From positions 1,009,664-1,073,663 of the forward strand of contig NW_020170397.1 in NCBI RefSeq assembly GCF_000524195.1: a stretch of DNA of 64,000 nt. Direction: 5' to 3'. The notes beneath the pieces were generated by a model that saw only the letters and a list, made by a program, of their open reading frames with translations, was not told the origin of the DNA and did no database searches. How positions within the stretch are numbered: position 1 is the first letter of the stretch; each line of letters starts with the position of its first letter. The translations under genes were made by a program, and so were the position numbers. Below are positions 47,781 to 62,700 of the stretch, in pieces. Origin of the DNA: Echinococcus granulosus. Lineage: Eukaryota > Platyhelminthes > Cestoda > Cyclophyllidea > Taeniidae.

Positions 47781-50700
47781 GCCCCGCCCCAAGCCCCCCA
47801 CCATCCTTAGGCCGCTATCCAACATACATGTGGTTGAAGGGACGCGAGTCGCTTTGACGACTAACTTCGATGCTGGTATTCCACAAGGTAGAGCAAGTTT
47901 TCAAATCACTCTCTCCACAGAAACTACGGTAACACTTATCTTTACATAGGAAAAAGGATCAACAAGAATGCGTGACTGCCTAGTCAATCGTGTTGGTTTG
48001 CAAATTCGTTGGCGTGAATAAGGAAGTCTCCTGCCCTACTTCTTCCAAGATCACGCAGTACATATCACTTATTTTAGGTAGGATTTAATCTACCAAGCAT
48101 TTGTCTGATTGCAGGATATCCAGAGACCGTGGACATTGAGGGCACATGGCATAGAGATGGTCTTCCGGTGACCACCCCCGACTACCGCACGAGAATGGAT
48201 CAGCACTCAGCGAGTCTTACAATCGAAGAGGTCTTCGGGGATGACTCCGGCGTATTCACATTCCGATTGAAGACGCCCTTCGGGGAGGTAGAGACCTCCG
48301 GTTCTCTGATGGTCTCAGAGACCCACAAATCGATTTCCTCAGCTGACGAGGAAATGATAACTCCGACCAAGCGACGCAAACCACAGCAGGCTCCTTCAAC
48401 TTTTCCACCGTTTGAGGAAGAAACTGGAGAGGCTCCGAGGTTCACAAGGTACTATATACCTTAGATTCCTTTATAAAGCATTGTGAACTTTCCGATGAAT
48501 TACTTCCAGACATTATTTCACTTTGATCAGGCAAAAGCGCGAACCTTTTGCGATCACCAATAGCACTAATGAAAGCTCACATATAGAAGGCATGTAATGG
48601 GATAGCAACTTTATCGTAATTTCGAACGAACAAAATAGTGAGGACGGTTTACCTTTCCGATGGTCTTATCACTTATTATGAAAATGTAAATTAAATGTCC
48701 TTTAATTTTCAGACCACTTAGGTCGATGGAGGTTGGAGAAGATGAACCCGTGATGCTAGAATGCCAGGCAACTGGGAATCCAGTACCAACGATCGCGTGG
48801 TTTAAGGATGGCATCAGCATTGACAACAGTCCCGAATACGTTGTTTTCGAAGTGAACGGTTCTTGTGCCATTAAGATCCGCAAGACTAATGCATCCATTC
48901 ATGATGGCAACTACACTTGTAGAGCAAGGAACGACCACGGTGAAGCCATTACTACCTGCCAACTTCACGTCAGGCCCATTGAACCTCCTCGCATTGTCTA
49001 TCCTCTCTCCGATAAGCAAGTTCCTGAGGGTCAATCGCTTGAACTTAAACTCACCTTCAAGGTTGGTTCGGCTTTGATTTATTTTTTACTGATAAGATAA
49101 AAGTAAAAACTAAATACCGAGTAAATTTTTATCTTCTTCAGGGTACACCACCCGTACGCGCCGAATGGTACGTCAATGGTGTGCCTCTGGAATCCACACA
49201 GAGTTCCGCTATCCCGAACATTTTTGGTGACAAAGCAATTTTGAAACTGCCAGCAACATACCAACAGGATGTTGCCCAATATACATGCCTGCTGAGAAAC
49301 CCTGCAGGAGAGGCGAAGAGCTCCTGCCAGGTGGATTTGCGATCACGACGCGTCGAGAGGCCATTGAATATCGAGGATTTAGTTGACGCAGCGTCAGTGC
49401 AACCTGCACGCCGGCCTCTTCCACAGTCACCCCTACAAGATGGAAAGCAGTCACCCATTGCAAGCTCCCCTAGACTTACAACAGCTCCAGCTAGGCCAGA
49501 ATCTTTTGACCAGGGAAAGGTTTCGCCTCGCTCAGTCTACTCTCCGGTCAGTGTGGAGGCTAGACCTCCGTGGAGAGCGACTTCGGTGCCTCCACAATTC
49601 TCCAGTATCTATGGGACTGAGTGAGTTGAATGTGCACAACTAAACATGCACTAAATGCTAGATCACTGCGTCTTATAGGTTGAGTATAAAGCCTACCATT
49701 AACTAAAAATTTTTAAAACATCCCCCTCCGAATCCCGTATTTTAATGTTAATTACACTTTGGGAAATTGTGACTTTGAATGAATGGCAGCCATCCTGTGA
49801 TTGTTTCACTGGCACTCACGATTCCATTTTAAGCGGTAATCACTTCTTTTTTGATTATTTTGAGGATTAAGTCACTAATTTATTCGCTCCACAAATTGGC
49901 ATGTCTGGGATCTTTGACTGATTTATTTCGGTTGATGTTTACATGGCTATTCCTGACATCACATGCCGCCTGAAGTTGAGGAATTAATCAGAATGGCGAT
50001 GAGATTGGTTTAGACGCCACTGATGTGGTCTTTTTGGTTTTCGTCTGAATTCTTTCCGCAAGACATAACATCGGCCGTTTGTTCTCTCAGGCATCGTAGA
50101 GACCTACTCGCACCTAAACGAACATTCTCGCCTGGTCAGTTGCCCCCGCATTTCACTCAACCACTGCACAATGCTGCAGCCACGGAGGGTCAAATGGTGC
50201 GCCTTCAATGCCGGGTTCTTGGCCGACCTAAGCCACAAATTGACTGGTACAAGGACGGCGTGTCTTTGACTTCTGCGCCCAATTACACTGTTCGATCGGA
50301 GGGTGACAGACACTGCATCGAGTTTAGTGACATCTACCTAACCGACCATGGCGAGTACACATGTGTTGCAACAAACCCTGCTGGCGTGGCGAAAACCTCA
50401 TGTCGAATGGATGTTGAACGTAAGATGTGGAGTAGTGGTGTACTTGCGAGGATGGGTTGATGAAAAAGCATGATTAAATAGCTTAAAAGTGCATGAGGGG
50501 GAATAATTGGGATAATGATGCCAAATTACGTTCTTTTGTACAGCATTGTCAAGCGGTGATGAATCGGCCGACCGACCACCTCAGATCGTCAAGTCCCTTC
50601 CACGCTATTTGACAATCAACGAAGGCGAGGGTGTAACCTTGGAGTGCAGCTTTGTTGGACGTCCAGAACCATCGATAACGTGGTACAAAGACACAGTGCC

Positions 50701-53700
50701 TCTTCAGGCATCACCCAATGTCGAGGTGAGAGCTTCTCATAATGCCATATATATAGAGATGAAACTAATTTTCACCACTTTGCCGCTATGCTCCGAGGGT
50801 AGCAATTTTCTCAGGTCTTTCGGGGCCACATTTTCTTGAAGGCAAGGAATATTGGTTGGAAAGATAGCGAATACACACGAGGGTACAGTGTTTGCCTTAG
50901 ATTAAATTTCGGTTGAAACGTATGGAAATGTTTTGATTTTCAGACGATCCCTTACAAAAAAATTCACACGAACTGAACATTTTGATAGAGTTCTGGTACT
51001 CTTGCTTGTCATAAGAGCATATGACATTCACAATGGGTGCCACAAAGGTAAACTCAAACAATGTTACTATAATGGGAAGTATTAGAGCCATAAAGATATT
51101 CATTTAGTCGTACCGATGGACATAAAACACGATTTTGTGCAAACTACCTAATTTCTAAAAATAAAGCCCTAACACAATGATACTAAGCCCAAAGCATAGG
51201 AAATACATTACTCAAAGACGGCAATTGAAAATCCAACCTGCTTCTTCATCCTGAAAGCCGAGCGTATATCTGATTCCACTATTGGATGAGTTCCGTTGGT
51301 CGCAAATTCACAAGGTCTGAACAGTGAGCTCCACTCAGGTAGCCACAATTATGGATCACCGTTGCGAGTACCTTCGGTCGCCCACCCCCCAACCATCGAG
51401 GGGGTACTCGTGCACCCACGACTCTGCTAACCGGCGGTCGTGTGTGGTCTCAGTTCTTTGTTCTTCAGTGTTTGTCCTGAGAGTTGAGTGCACTTGACTT
51501 TGCGTCACGCCAGGGATTGGAACCAGTTTATTTGACGTATCAAAACCAGGCGATGTGTAAAGCACGAGGAATGCGTGTTTACCTGTTTCCCTTCGATAGA
51601 TCTCGCAGGTGGGATCCACCGCCGTACTGAGCATGACTGATTCAAGCATCCAGGACGCCGGCGTATACAGGGCTGTTGCCTCAAACCGCGTTGGTGTCTG
51701 TCAGTCTGAAATCCACGTAAACATCCTACCAGCAGACAAAGGACCCAGACCTATGGATGCTTCACCCTTCCATGAGGGCCCTCCACGATTTACCAAACCT
51801 CTTCGGTAGGATTAGTCATTTTTTTTCAGACAAAATAGGCAGTAGCTGTTATGCTCAGATTTCGTGGTACAATGGATTACGAAATGTTATTAGATCAATT
51901 TTAAGCATAAAATTTTTTAATTTTCGTGCATACTCATACGGGTAGTCCTTACAGACTACTCTCGATAGCTGGATGTGAAAAACCTTGAAATCCTATTTCA
52001 TTCGCAGAATTACGTATGATAATTTTAAGCTAGCTAATTGAGGAACGTGGTACGCTTTTTAATTTATTATTAACCCACGCTCCTTGATAGCTGTGATGAA
52101 TTCAAATGGATAGTAATCGTCAATTTTATCTATCCAAATCCCTCTTCCAAATACTTTAGCCTTTTACTGTTTCGCAGCGACATTTACATGGAAACTCGCT
52201 CACCGAGACTCTCACGCCTCGATTGCTTCGTTTTGGGCATTCCGCGACCGACTGTTGAATGGCGACACGCCAACCATAGGATCGGGCCTGAAGACCGACG
52301 CTACCACATCACCGCTGATAGACCTCCTGGCGTGCATACTCTCACCATTGTTCAACCGAGCCAGGACACTGCTGGTGAGTATCGCGCCTGGACTTAAATG
52401 TAACTAATAAATTAGATCAAATATGGTCATAAGCACGAAAAATGAGTAGTTAGATGGGTTGAAAACACTTATGAATTCAAGATGACGGCTAGTACTTGCT
52501 TTATGTTTCCCTTAATGGGAAGGGTCTACCATTCTTGCAAGAAAGTATTTAAACAAAATATTTATTGTGCTGGCACCAAGTATTCCAACTGGAAATACAT
52601 ACCTCTGATTTACTCGAGTATAATTTACACAGTAACTTTTCCGGACTTATGAGGCTCAATTTTCAAAATCATGCGAACGATAGATGAAAGAATAAGTTTG
52701 TCAGGGTATTTCAACCCTCTACTGTTTAGCCGTGCCGTTCTTTCCGCCAGTTGGCCTTTGAGATAAGCCATTGAGGAACCAGGGTACATGCTTCTTCACT
52801 TTTACATGTAGGTCACTACGAGGTTTTAGCTGAGAATATTCATGGAAGCGCCACGTGCTCAGCTACTGTCCACCTGCCACGCAAATGGTCCCTTTCCTCA
52901 CTATCTCCACATTCTCCGGTGGTTTACACAACACTGCCCCGTCAAACATCACCGTGGCGACAGATTAGCCCGGCTGATTCGGTGCACGTAATCCCGACGT
53001 ATGCTACAGCGACTACTCGGCGCTTCCTGCGCGAGGTCTCTGAGCCGCCGGAGCTGCGCAGATACACCTCAACGACACAACTGCACGTCAATGAACGGCA
53101 CACCACGCCACCTGTGCAATTCACTTTCCGTTTACCTCCAGAGAGGGCGATGAGCAAAGTAGAGGTAGGTTTCGCAGATCCTGTCCCGTCCTTTTAACTT
53201 CCAGAAACTTCATTGGGCAATTATTTCCAACTTGTCCTCAAATGACCTATTTTTTAGGTTCTGCGACCCATTGAATCAGTGCCTTCCCCAAGACTGCAAA
53301 TTAGGCATGCTAGCAGTCTCACAGTGCTGAACAAGATGCGAGTGTGTCCCACAGTCCCGTTGCAGGAGACGACCGTGCAACATCATGTTGCCAGTCACCC
53401 GCGTCTGTCTCCGGGCTACGTTTCTACCGAGGACCTAATGCGACCTATTGAGGTGGTTCCGATGGTTCCTGTCTACGAGACTCGACAGGTTCTAGAGCCT
53501 CTACAGCTCAAACCTCTTAGAAGAACCGTATCACAAGACAGGTTCAAAGTATTGGTTGAGGCTCCTATTTCAGCCCGTCCTGTGCTTGAGTCCAATATGG
53601 CGACCGAGGTGGTTCACCACAAGACCATCCAGGTGACCCCCATAGTTCCGATCTACCGAACTCAACGGGAGGCCTCTGTAGCCAGCCAACCTGCCTTAGA

Positions 53701-56700
53701 ACCTGGGTACACTAGTGAAGGCGAATTCGAGCACAACATAAGTGTCGTGCCGATGATTCCAAGCTTCAAGACAGAAACAGAGCGCTCACTGCCTGCTCGT
53801 CCTTCTCTAGAAACCGGGTTTGAATCGAAAACTAGTCTTGAACGGCAAATGGAGGTTCAAAGGGAGCTAAAAGAAGTGAGATAATTTGATTTTGTTACTA
53901 CCCTCCTGAAAATGATTAAACCTGATCTAACTATTCACTTTTTATAAAGCTGCGTTACAAAACGCAAATGGAGCGACCTGTGCCAGCGCAACCACAACTG
54001 TTTCCTGGATATGCAACCACAATGGATGTTGAACATTCTATGGACGTTGTCCCGTTGGTTCAAAAACCGGAGGAACGATTCCAAACAAGCTATTCCACCG
54101 ACGTCAGCGTTCAGGTTGACTAAATGACCCAATTTGTTTAATTTGTATGCACGAGAAGAAGTGGTTTACTTTTCACCTCTTTTTAGTACGTTCCCATTGA
54201 TTTGGTTGTCGAACTTCCAACACCTCCGAAATTCGTTAAACATCTCAACAATGTTGTTGCTGAAGAGGGATCTCAAGTCATTCTAGAAGGTGTCGTGAGT
54301 GGCAAACCTACGCCCGCCATTTCGTGGTTCCGAAAATCCACTCCTCTCACGGATTCCCCCGACTTTCGCCTGGAATACTGTCCAGATGGAACTGTTAGGC
54401 TGACTCTTAGAGAGGTATTCACTCTTTCCTGTTTTATGATAATCAGGATCCGAGTGCCGCTTTAGACCGTCTAGACTACGTTAAATCTAGACTTAGTCAT
54501 TCATAAAGGAGACTAGAAATGCGAAAATCTCACCAGTGGATTTTTTCTTTCATATCGACTCAGACGTTAATTTTCTTCATATTCCATATGCAGATTTGTG
54601 AAGAAGACATCGGACCCTATCGCTGTGAGGCTTCAAATATTGCCGGAACGGCAGAAAGCTATGCATACTTGACCATTACTGCTAAAGCAGTGGCTCCAAG
54701 GTTCATTAAACCTCTTGAGAATACCACCGTTCTGAGTGGGAATGTCATACGTTTGACTGTCAAAGTTGACGGGCATCCGAAACCGGATGTCAAGTGGACT
54801 GTCAACGGTCGTGAAATCACCAGCTCGCCTGATTTCGTAATTGAGGAAGTCGCCGACGGTGTGCAGTCTTTGACGATTCCGCACGCTCTCAAAACTGATA
54901 CCGGTCGTTATTCTGTGATTGCAAAGAATGAGGCGGGAGAAGCCATCACATCAGGAATTGTCACTGTTTTAGGTGGGTTTTGATAAACCGCCTTGATTTG
55001 ATCCGCATTACGTGAGTTTGGTCTACTGTAGCTGAGCACTGACATAATTTTGCCAGTTGTAACGATACGAATGAAGAGACGTCTAGAAAACAAGTTACAC
55101 TACTTTCACCTTGTACAGGCATCCTAGGTAATGATTAAGTATTGACAGAACCGTTTCATTTTGATACAGGATCGTGGCCTCCTTCAACTATGCCATCACC
55201 AAAACTCGCTGGAGATGAGATGACCAGGACTGAGGTTACTGTTCCTTTGGCTTCACCGACTCCAGGACCCACAATTGCACCCACTCCGGAAGCTCCAAAG
55301 TTCGCCAAAGTGAGTATTCACAGTCTATAAATCTCAACTTGGTAGCCCAAACGCATGTTTCACACGTACTGTTTAACATCTTTTCCCACCGAGTTCACTT
55401 GATGGTAAAGGTAAATTTATTGTTTCGAAAAAGTCTTATAGTGCATTTAAATTTGCGAATCAAATAAGTAAGTAGGCTTTAGTTGAAGTTAAAATGAATG
55501 CTCATATTCCGGATGATTAGTGAGCAAGGAAATTATTTCCCTTTTTTGATCGGTTGATGTAATCACCTATTTGGGGCAGGCACTAGCTCACAAGCATTAG
55601 TTGCAGGAAATCCACCTATTGAGTACTTGAGTAAGGATAGTTAAATAGTACCCTTTGGAAATGAGTACTATATTATTTCTAAGAGCTTATTTTCTACCTC
55701 CCTAGATATTGCCACAATGTCGAGTGGTAGAGGAAGAAACACCCATAGTTCTGACAGTAGAGGCCAAAGCTAATTCGATGCCTTTCCTGCATTGGTATCG
55801 AAATGGGATTCCTCTAGAAACCGGACCGAACTACAAGATCTCTCAATTCGGTCCATATCTCGAAAATGTCAATGCCATCCAACCAGAACCAGTTAGAATG
55901 GTAGGTGAACTAGAAGTACTGAGAGCAGCTCCAACAGACGCCGGGTCGATCGTCTGTGTTGCCGAAAACCCATACGGTCGCGCAGAGACAACTATGACTT
56001 TGGATGTGATTCCTAAACGTGAGCCACTTTTCTTTAGGTCGAGAGGAGGATTATGAATCTGTTTTTACATAGACATCGTTTTCGAAAAGGCGTTGGTGTA
56101 ATTCTATGCATTAGTCGCAAATAGCGATGATGTGTGATTTTTCAAATTAGTATACTGAGTCTTTTCATTTTACAAATTGACTGATTTAATGAATGTATTT
56201 AGCAGTTGCGAGGATGTATTCCTTGCCCACTGAAATCGGTTTTAACTCTTAAGCGGAATCTCTGCAACCTGTTGTCCAACCTCCAAGACAAGCCAATCCA
56301 CAGAAACCCTGGTTCACCATTGTAAGTACCCCCGATTAGAGCAAGCTTAAGCTTGCATTTCTACAACTCCCAATGGCAGTTTATTTTAAAAATGTTTGAA
56401 TAACTTCCCATTTTTCGTGTTTTAAATCCAAACTGAAATTGTTTGCTACACACTACATATCCGATCATTTTGGTTAACCTAATTCATGTAACCACCTCAT
56501 TTTATGCTACAACTTTTTGAGCAAGTTCAATAAAATAAGAAAGGATAAAAGAACAATTTCAAACTTGTGTTCTTTTCCAAATTTGTAATTATTGTCAAAA
56601 ATATCCGTTTCTAGCCCCTTCAACCTGATCTCACCCTGCAAGCTGGAAGTCCGCTCACTCTCACCGCGGAGGCGATGGGTAATCCGCTTCCCTTCCTTCA

Positions 56701-59700
56701 CTGGTATCGTGACGGCCAACAGCTGGATTCGACTCCTGAACACGATATAACCCAGGTGGGACCGGAACTGGCTAAACCTGGGGACCTCTTAGACAGCCCT
56801 GTCTCGATGACCGGTCGCCTTGTAATAAATGAACTTTTCCCGACTGACTCTGGCACCTATCAGTGTGTGGCAGAGAATTCAGCTGGACAAGCTGAAACCT
56901 TTGTAACACTGAATGTCTTTACGCCACCAGGTAAGAAATATAAAGTTCAAGCGATTTGATATGTTATAAATTTAATTCTAAACACTTGCATTATTTTAGT
57001 TAAAAAACAAGGTCAGCGTCCGCAGTTTGTTAAGCGATTAACTCCAACCGTTCAGTGCAGAGTGGGCGAAACGGTTGTGCTAGAAACAGAAATATCCGGC
57101 CAACCGCCTCCACGTGTTTCTTGGTACCGCAGCGGAATTGAAATCTATCCAGATTTCAAGTACCGAATGGAAGAAAGCCCGAACACTGGAATATACAGAC
57201 TTGTGATCCAGTCGATCGAGCAAGAGGACATTTGTGAGTACACGGTGCGTGCTTCCAACGAGTACGGATCGGTGGAATCAATTACTCGACTTACCCTCAT
57301 CCAAGAGTGAGTTCAATTAATTGTTACGTTCTCTCTGAACTCACTAACAAAAATGACTTTTTGTTTAGGTACACCGAGGTGACTCGCATTGACTTACCTG
57401 GGACTCTAGCACCGGTTACTATGGGAGTTCCCTATGCACCCACAGAAAGGACGCAGCTAGATGTCCAAGTAGAGGGGGCGTTTTCTCCCGTTGTCATGGC
57501 TGTGGAGGTGACGAAACCTCTCCAACATCTTAGTGAATTAGAGATGGAATTAAAGAAATCACCTATGGAATTTCAGCCCATAATTGTGGAGTTTCCACAT
57601 CCCGACAGAAGTGGTCAACCGGCGGTGTTCATTCGACGGCTTCCTGACTCTTTAACACTGGATGAAAATGTTCCCGCAAGGATTACCGCTCAAATGTCCG
57701 GCATTCCATTGCCTTCCGTCAGCTGGCTGAAGGACGGACAACCTCTCGTGTCGAGCAACAGAGTATTCACGTCCGTCGAGGTAACAACTTCTGCCTTTCC
57801 AACAGCATATCACACTATCACTATTGCAGATGGACTTGACAATTGATGTCTTTGTTTTTAGCCTAACAACACGTTGGTATTCCATTTTGCCCAACCAAGG
57901 CCCATTGATGCTGGAACCTATACAGCCATTGTCACTAATCCATTGGGTCATGACTCCTCCTCCGTGCAGGTATTTCCATAGAAATTTTTAAGGTAAAAAT
58001 AATTGGTCCCAATGTATTTTTTCGATATTACTCTTCTATTTAGGTCAACCTCGGTGCCCTTCCAGAGCCCAAACACGACGAACCCATACTAGAACTCATG
58101 GGCGTTCCACCGAGCTTCACAAAGGCTCCATTTCCTCTTCTATCACTGGCGGAGGGCCAGGCAGATGTAATTCAGTCCCCGGGCATATTTTCCTCGCTGG
58201 AGGGAACTCCATTAAGATTTGAAGTTCAAGTTCACGGAGTTCCAGAACCTAATGTTTCCTGGTTTTTAAATGAGCATCCAGTGCACTCCGATTTTAAGCA
58301 CAAGGTGAGTTAATTGGAAGGTCGCTTCATGAACGAAATCCTATGGTTAAATTCCAAATGAAAGTCTACGCTTTTACAATTGCAGATACTGACACTTCCC
58401 GACTCGGTTCATTGTCTCACCTTGGAGGCGCCAACATCGCTCACTGATGGTGGAACCTATCGGTGTGTTGCCAGCAATCCCTTGGGCGTTAAGGAGCTTG
58501 TTTTCCCTGTTACGATTGAACCTAAGCCTCAGCAGGTTACTGTTCCGCCAAGATTCCTAAAGAAGCCTGCTTCTAAAATTGTTACAGTGCCAGGACAGCC
58601 CCTTCTACTTGAAGCTGCTTTCGAGGGAGTTCCTGCACCTGTAATCTCTTGGCATAAGGATGGAAGGTGGGTTACCAAACACACTTAAGCCATATCTGCT
58701 GTACAGAACACATTGTTTTGCGTTTTAAGAACCTCAAAGTTATTCGAAATTATGCTCCAATAGGCAAATGCTCTTCAACTAGTTGCAATTTTATTGTCAG
58801 AAAGGCGATGCATGATTATTTACAGTTTTTATTTAAGCTTTTTGTATTGCAGACTCATTTCTCCCACTGAAGTTTCAAGTGGCCGCATCCAGGTTCTTGT
58901 CACAGAAAATTCAACTCAACTGTCTGTCGCTGAGATCAAACCTGAAGATGTTGGGACTTGGCAGTGTCTTGCCTCTAGTACTGCTGGGTTGGCGACTTGC
59001 CGAACTAAACTAGACCTAGAAGGTTAGATATTAATGACTCGAGTTAACAAAATGGAACTTGTCGAAACTCCTGTAACGGTCTCTACTTTTTCTTACTTTA
59101 GTCCCAAAGCCCGTAACCGAGGAACCACAGAAGATGCTTTTCATTCCAAAGAAGCGTACTTCTGTCTCAGGGTGAGTTAAAATATAGTGCGAGGCAAAGC
59201 GTATATGGAAAATGAGAGCCAACTTCAACCTGATTTAAAATAGTTGTGGGATTTCTGTACGCCTTCAGTCCCCATATTGTGTGCAGCGGTACTCCGGTCA
59301 CAATGTTCAAAGATATTTTCGGGAAAATTCGTCAAGCAAAGTTCCTTTAGCCAGTTGACATGATGCATATCTATCATTTAAACACCCTCCTTAGGATTAT
59401 CGGATCCATATAGGGCCTTAAATAGTGGTATTTTTGCGCCATAAATTCGTTCCAATGTCCAGCAACTTTAACATTATTTTGATATTGCAGGCCAAGTGAC
59501 TCACCCTATCCAGAAATTAGGCAGGCTCCAAAATCTCTCGATGTAGTTGAGGGGAACAGTGCTCGGTTCTCAACAATGGTAGTTGGAACTCCACGTCCTT
59601 TGGTTTGCTGGTACATCAATGGTGTCCTTGTACAGCCCACTGTTCCCCTTGAGATCAGTTCAGAAGAACCTCGAGAATCATCACATTTTGATGGCCTTCT

Positions 59701-62700
59701 TCATCATCTTGAACTTCGCAACTGTCGACCCGAGGACAGTGGTGTCGTTACGGTTGAGGCTCTTCGTGCTGATGTTTCAGAGGGCGCTGCGAGGACCGAA
59801 CCTAATGCTGTTGTCACTGCATCGGCTAACCTGAGAGTACTACCTGCCCCTGGAAAGATTCCACTCCTACGGCCTGTCCAAAGTAATTTTAGGTCTTGAG
59901 CCCCTTAACAATACAAACAGTAGTTACGGAAATATAACAATACATACTATAATAATACAACAGCATTGTTGATGTAACCGGTACGCTCACCTTTGTAGAA
60001 ATCCCGACCCAACAGACCAAGCCTTCACAACCGCCTGTCATTATACAGGGACCTAAAAACGCTGAGGTTCAAGAAGGTTCACCAATTACTTTTGCCTGTC
60101 AGGTGGCGGGATCGCCAAGTGAGTTTGAAGTGTGCATGCGTTATATCGTAAGAAAACTAAGATTTTTAGCATCCAACTTTGGAGCATTCGTTTTTATTGC
60201 TATTTATTTTGTAAATCCGAAAACGTGATGTGTAAAATTTTAGTGCCTGAAGTTACTTGGATCTATAACGGGCAGACTGCAATTCAACCTTCAGCAAATT
60301 TCCATCCCATAGTAACACCCGATGGAAAAGCCTCTCTTCGTATTGATCATGTTCGGCCCGAAAATGCCGGTGAATACAAGATTCGAGTAACCAATCAAGA
60401 GGGTTCGGTTGAAAAATCAGCCCGACTCGATATAATATGTAAGTTCTGAGAGAATAGTAGGTATTATGAACTTTACGCACTAAAATGCCGGGTGAATTAG
60501 TTATGATCCCTTCTATCTCAACACGTATCTGTTTGTTTGTTGATAGTCTTCATTCTTAAATCTGATTCACATGAATGCCTCACTACACTCATTTGTAAAA
60601 GCCTGCTCCTTATTTCATTTTTTCAGCGTTTACTAATCCTTCATTCAGTTACTAATTTTTTCCCACCGCAGCTGATGAAAAGGCACCCGACTTTACAACA
60701 CCGTTTCCAGAAGAGATACTGAAACTTCCTGAGGGCACTTCCCTCACACTGGACGTCGAAGCAGTCGGAAAGCCAACACCGCAACTTGTTTGGAAGCGAG
60801 ATAGTACTCCATTTGCTCCAACGCCTGAAATCCAAATTACCCAATTGACCTCCACTCACCATCGTCTAGAAATACTTGAACTATTTCAAACTGACAGCTC
60901 TGAATTCAGTGTCGAGGCGTTCAACAAACTCGGCAAGGCAGTTACAAAGACAAAGTTAATTGTACTACCAGGTTAGAATTTACAATTTTAGTAAACTTAC
61001 CTTGAAGGTAAGCCAGTAATAACTCCTCAGGTTACCAAATTTTTAGCTGTGAAAGAGCAGCCTCCGGTCTTCTTAACGTGTCCACCTGAACAGCTCACTG
61101 CATTTGAAACCGCTACTGCTCAGTAAGTTTTGTATTTCTTAGGGATGTTATTAATTCTTCAAAATTATTTAACAAGCAAAAATGTGTCTCAATAAGCGCA
61201 CGCAGTATATTTTTCCAGTTTCATTCTTTATCATGTAAATACAAATCGTAGATTGGTAGTTGAGATGACAGTAGTTTGATCGTACACACTTAATAATAAT
61301 TTTAAGAGGTAATAATGTTTGTATGCTTAAGTAGTTGTTAAAACGCAGCTAAACAGGTGGTATAAATGGGATTACGCGGTATATTCACCCACATCGTAAA
61401 ACCTACGCGGTATTTCACAATTCGTGAATTCGCTTCGTACTCAAATCGACGTAGATGCGCACCTTATTCATTATAAACAAAGGTAAATTCAAAAATCCGT
61501 GACGGTGAATTGCTTTCCTGCCCACTACTCCGTATGAATGGGAGCGTTAAAATGACAAATCGTACGCATGTGTGCGTAAATAAAACGCCTTAATCTATCG
61601 CTGTATAAATCACTGAACGCGTAACTTATTAGTGTGTTTTCAACAATTTCCTACAGAATCGAATTTGTAGTGCGCGGAGAACCAAAACCGAAAGTTCGCT
61701 ATTTCCACAACGAAGTAGAGTTGTTTCCGCCTCGAGTAGATTCGCCAACGACGACAAGCGAGTGTAGAATTATGGAGAAAAATGTAAATAAACATTATAC
61801 CCTCTTTATAAATAAGATTTGTGCCAAGAAAGACGCCAGAGAGTACATAGTTCGGGCAGAGAATGAACTTGGCGTTACAGTTTGCAGGACAGAAATTAAC
61901 GTGGAGCACGTTGGCCCAAGTACAACATTAAGATTTAGCAAATATCTGCCCGAAAAACAGTGGGTTACAGTAGGCCAAAAAAAGGTATTCGAATATGAAG
62001 TAATTGCTAACGAAGCAGTAAAGTTCCAATGGTATATCAACGGCGTGGAAATTAAAAGAACTACAAAAGATAGTATAATAGAAGAGAAGGAACATTCAAA
62101 AAGTATATTAACGATGCCCATCGTCAAAATGGAAAAAATTCCACGAGAGGTAAGTGTGCGAGCAAAAACAAGCAGTGGAGATTCCGCAATGTCAACAACA
62201 AAAGTGGAATGCATTAAAAATAGTCAAGTTCCTCTGCGATTCATCCAACCGTTGGCACCAACAGTGACACCGAACATCGGTGAGGACGTGGTGCTGATTG
62301 CCGCTGTGGAATCTGTTCCACAAGCGGAGATCAACTGGGTGATCAGCAATCCCGAGACGGCACGACGTTGTGAAATAGTGCCGATGTTAGACCAGGCTTA
62401 TCCCACTAGGTCGATTTCACAACTCACCATTCATGATTTCAATGCGATAACGGATAGTGGGGTGACTGTGAAGGCGGTGGCGAGAACTGCGGATCAGGAG
62501 CTCGTGACGACGTGTGAACTTCGGGCTCCAGAGGAGAGAGAGATAACGGAGAGGGAGAAACCGGAGAGGTTTATTGCAGAGTTCATGCATAGCTTGAGGC
62601 CCCATCTGGAGGTGCAGGAGACACACAAGGTTGTTCTGGAGTGTGGTGTACAGGCACCAGAAGGTCCAGTGACTTTCAAGTGGTACTGGAGCGGAATAGA

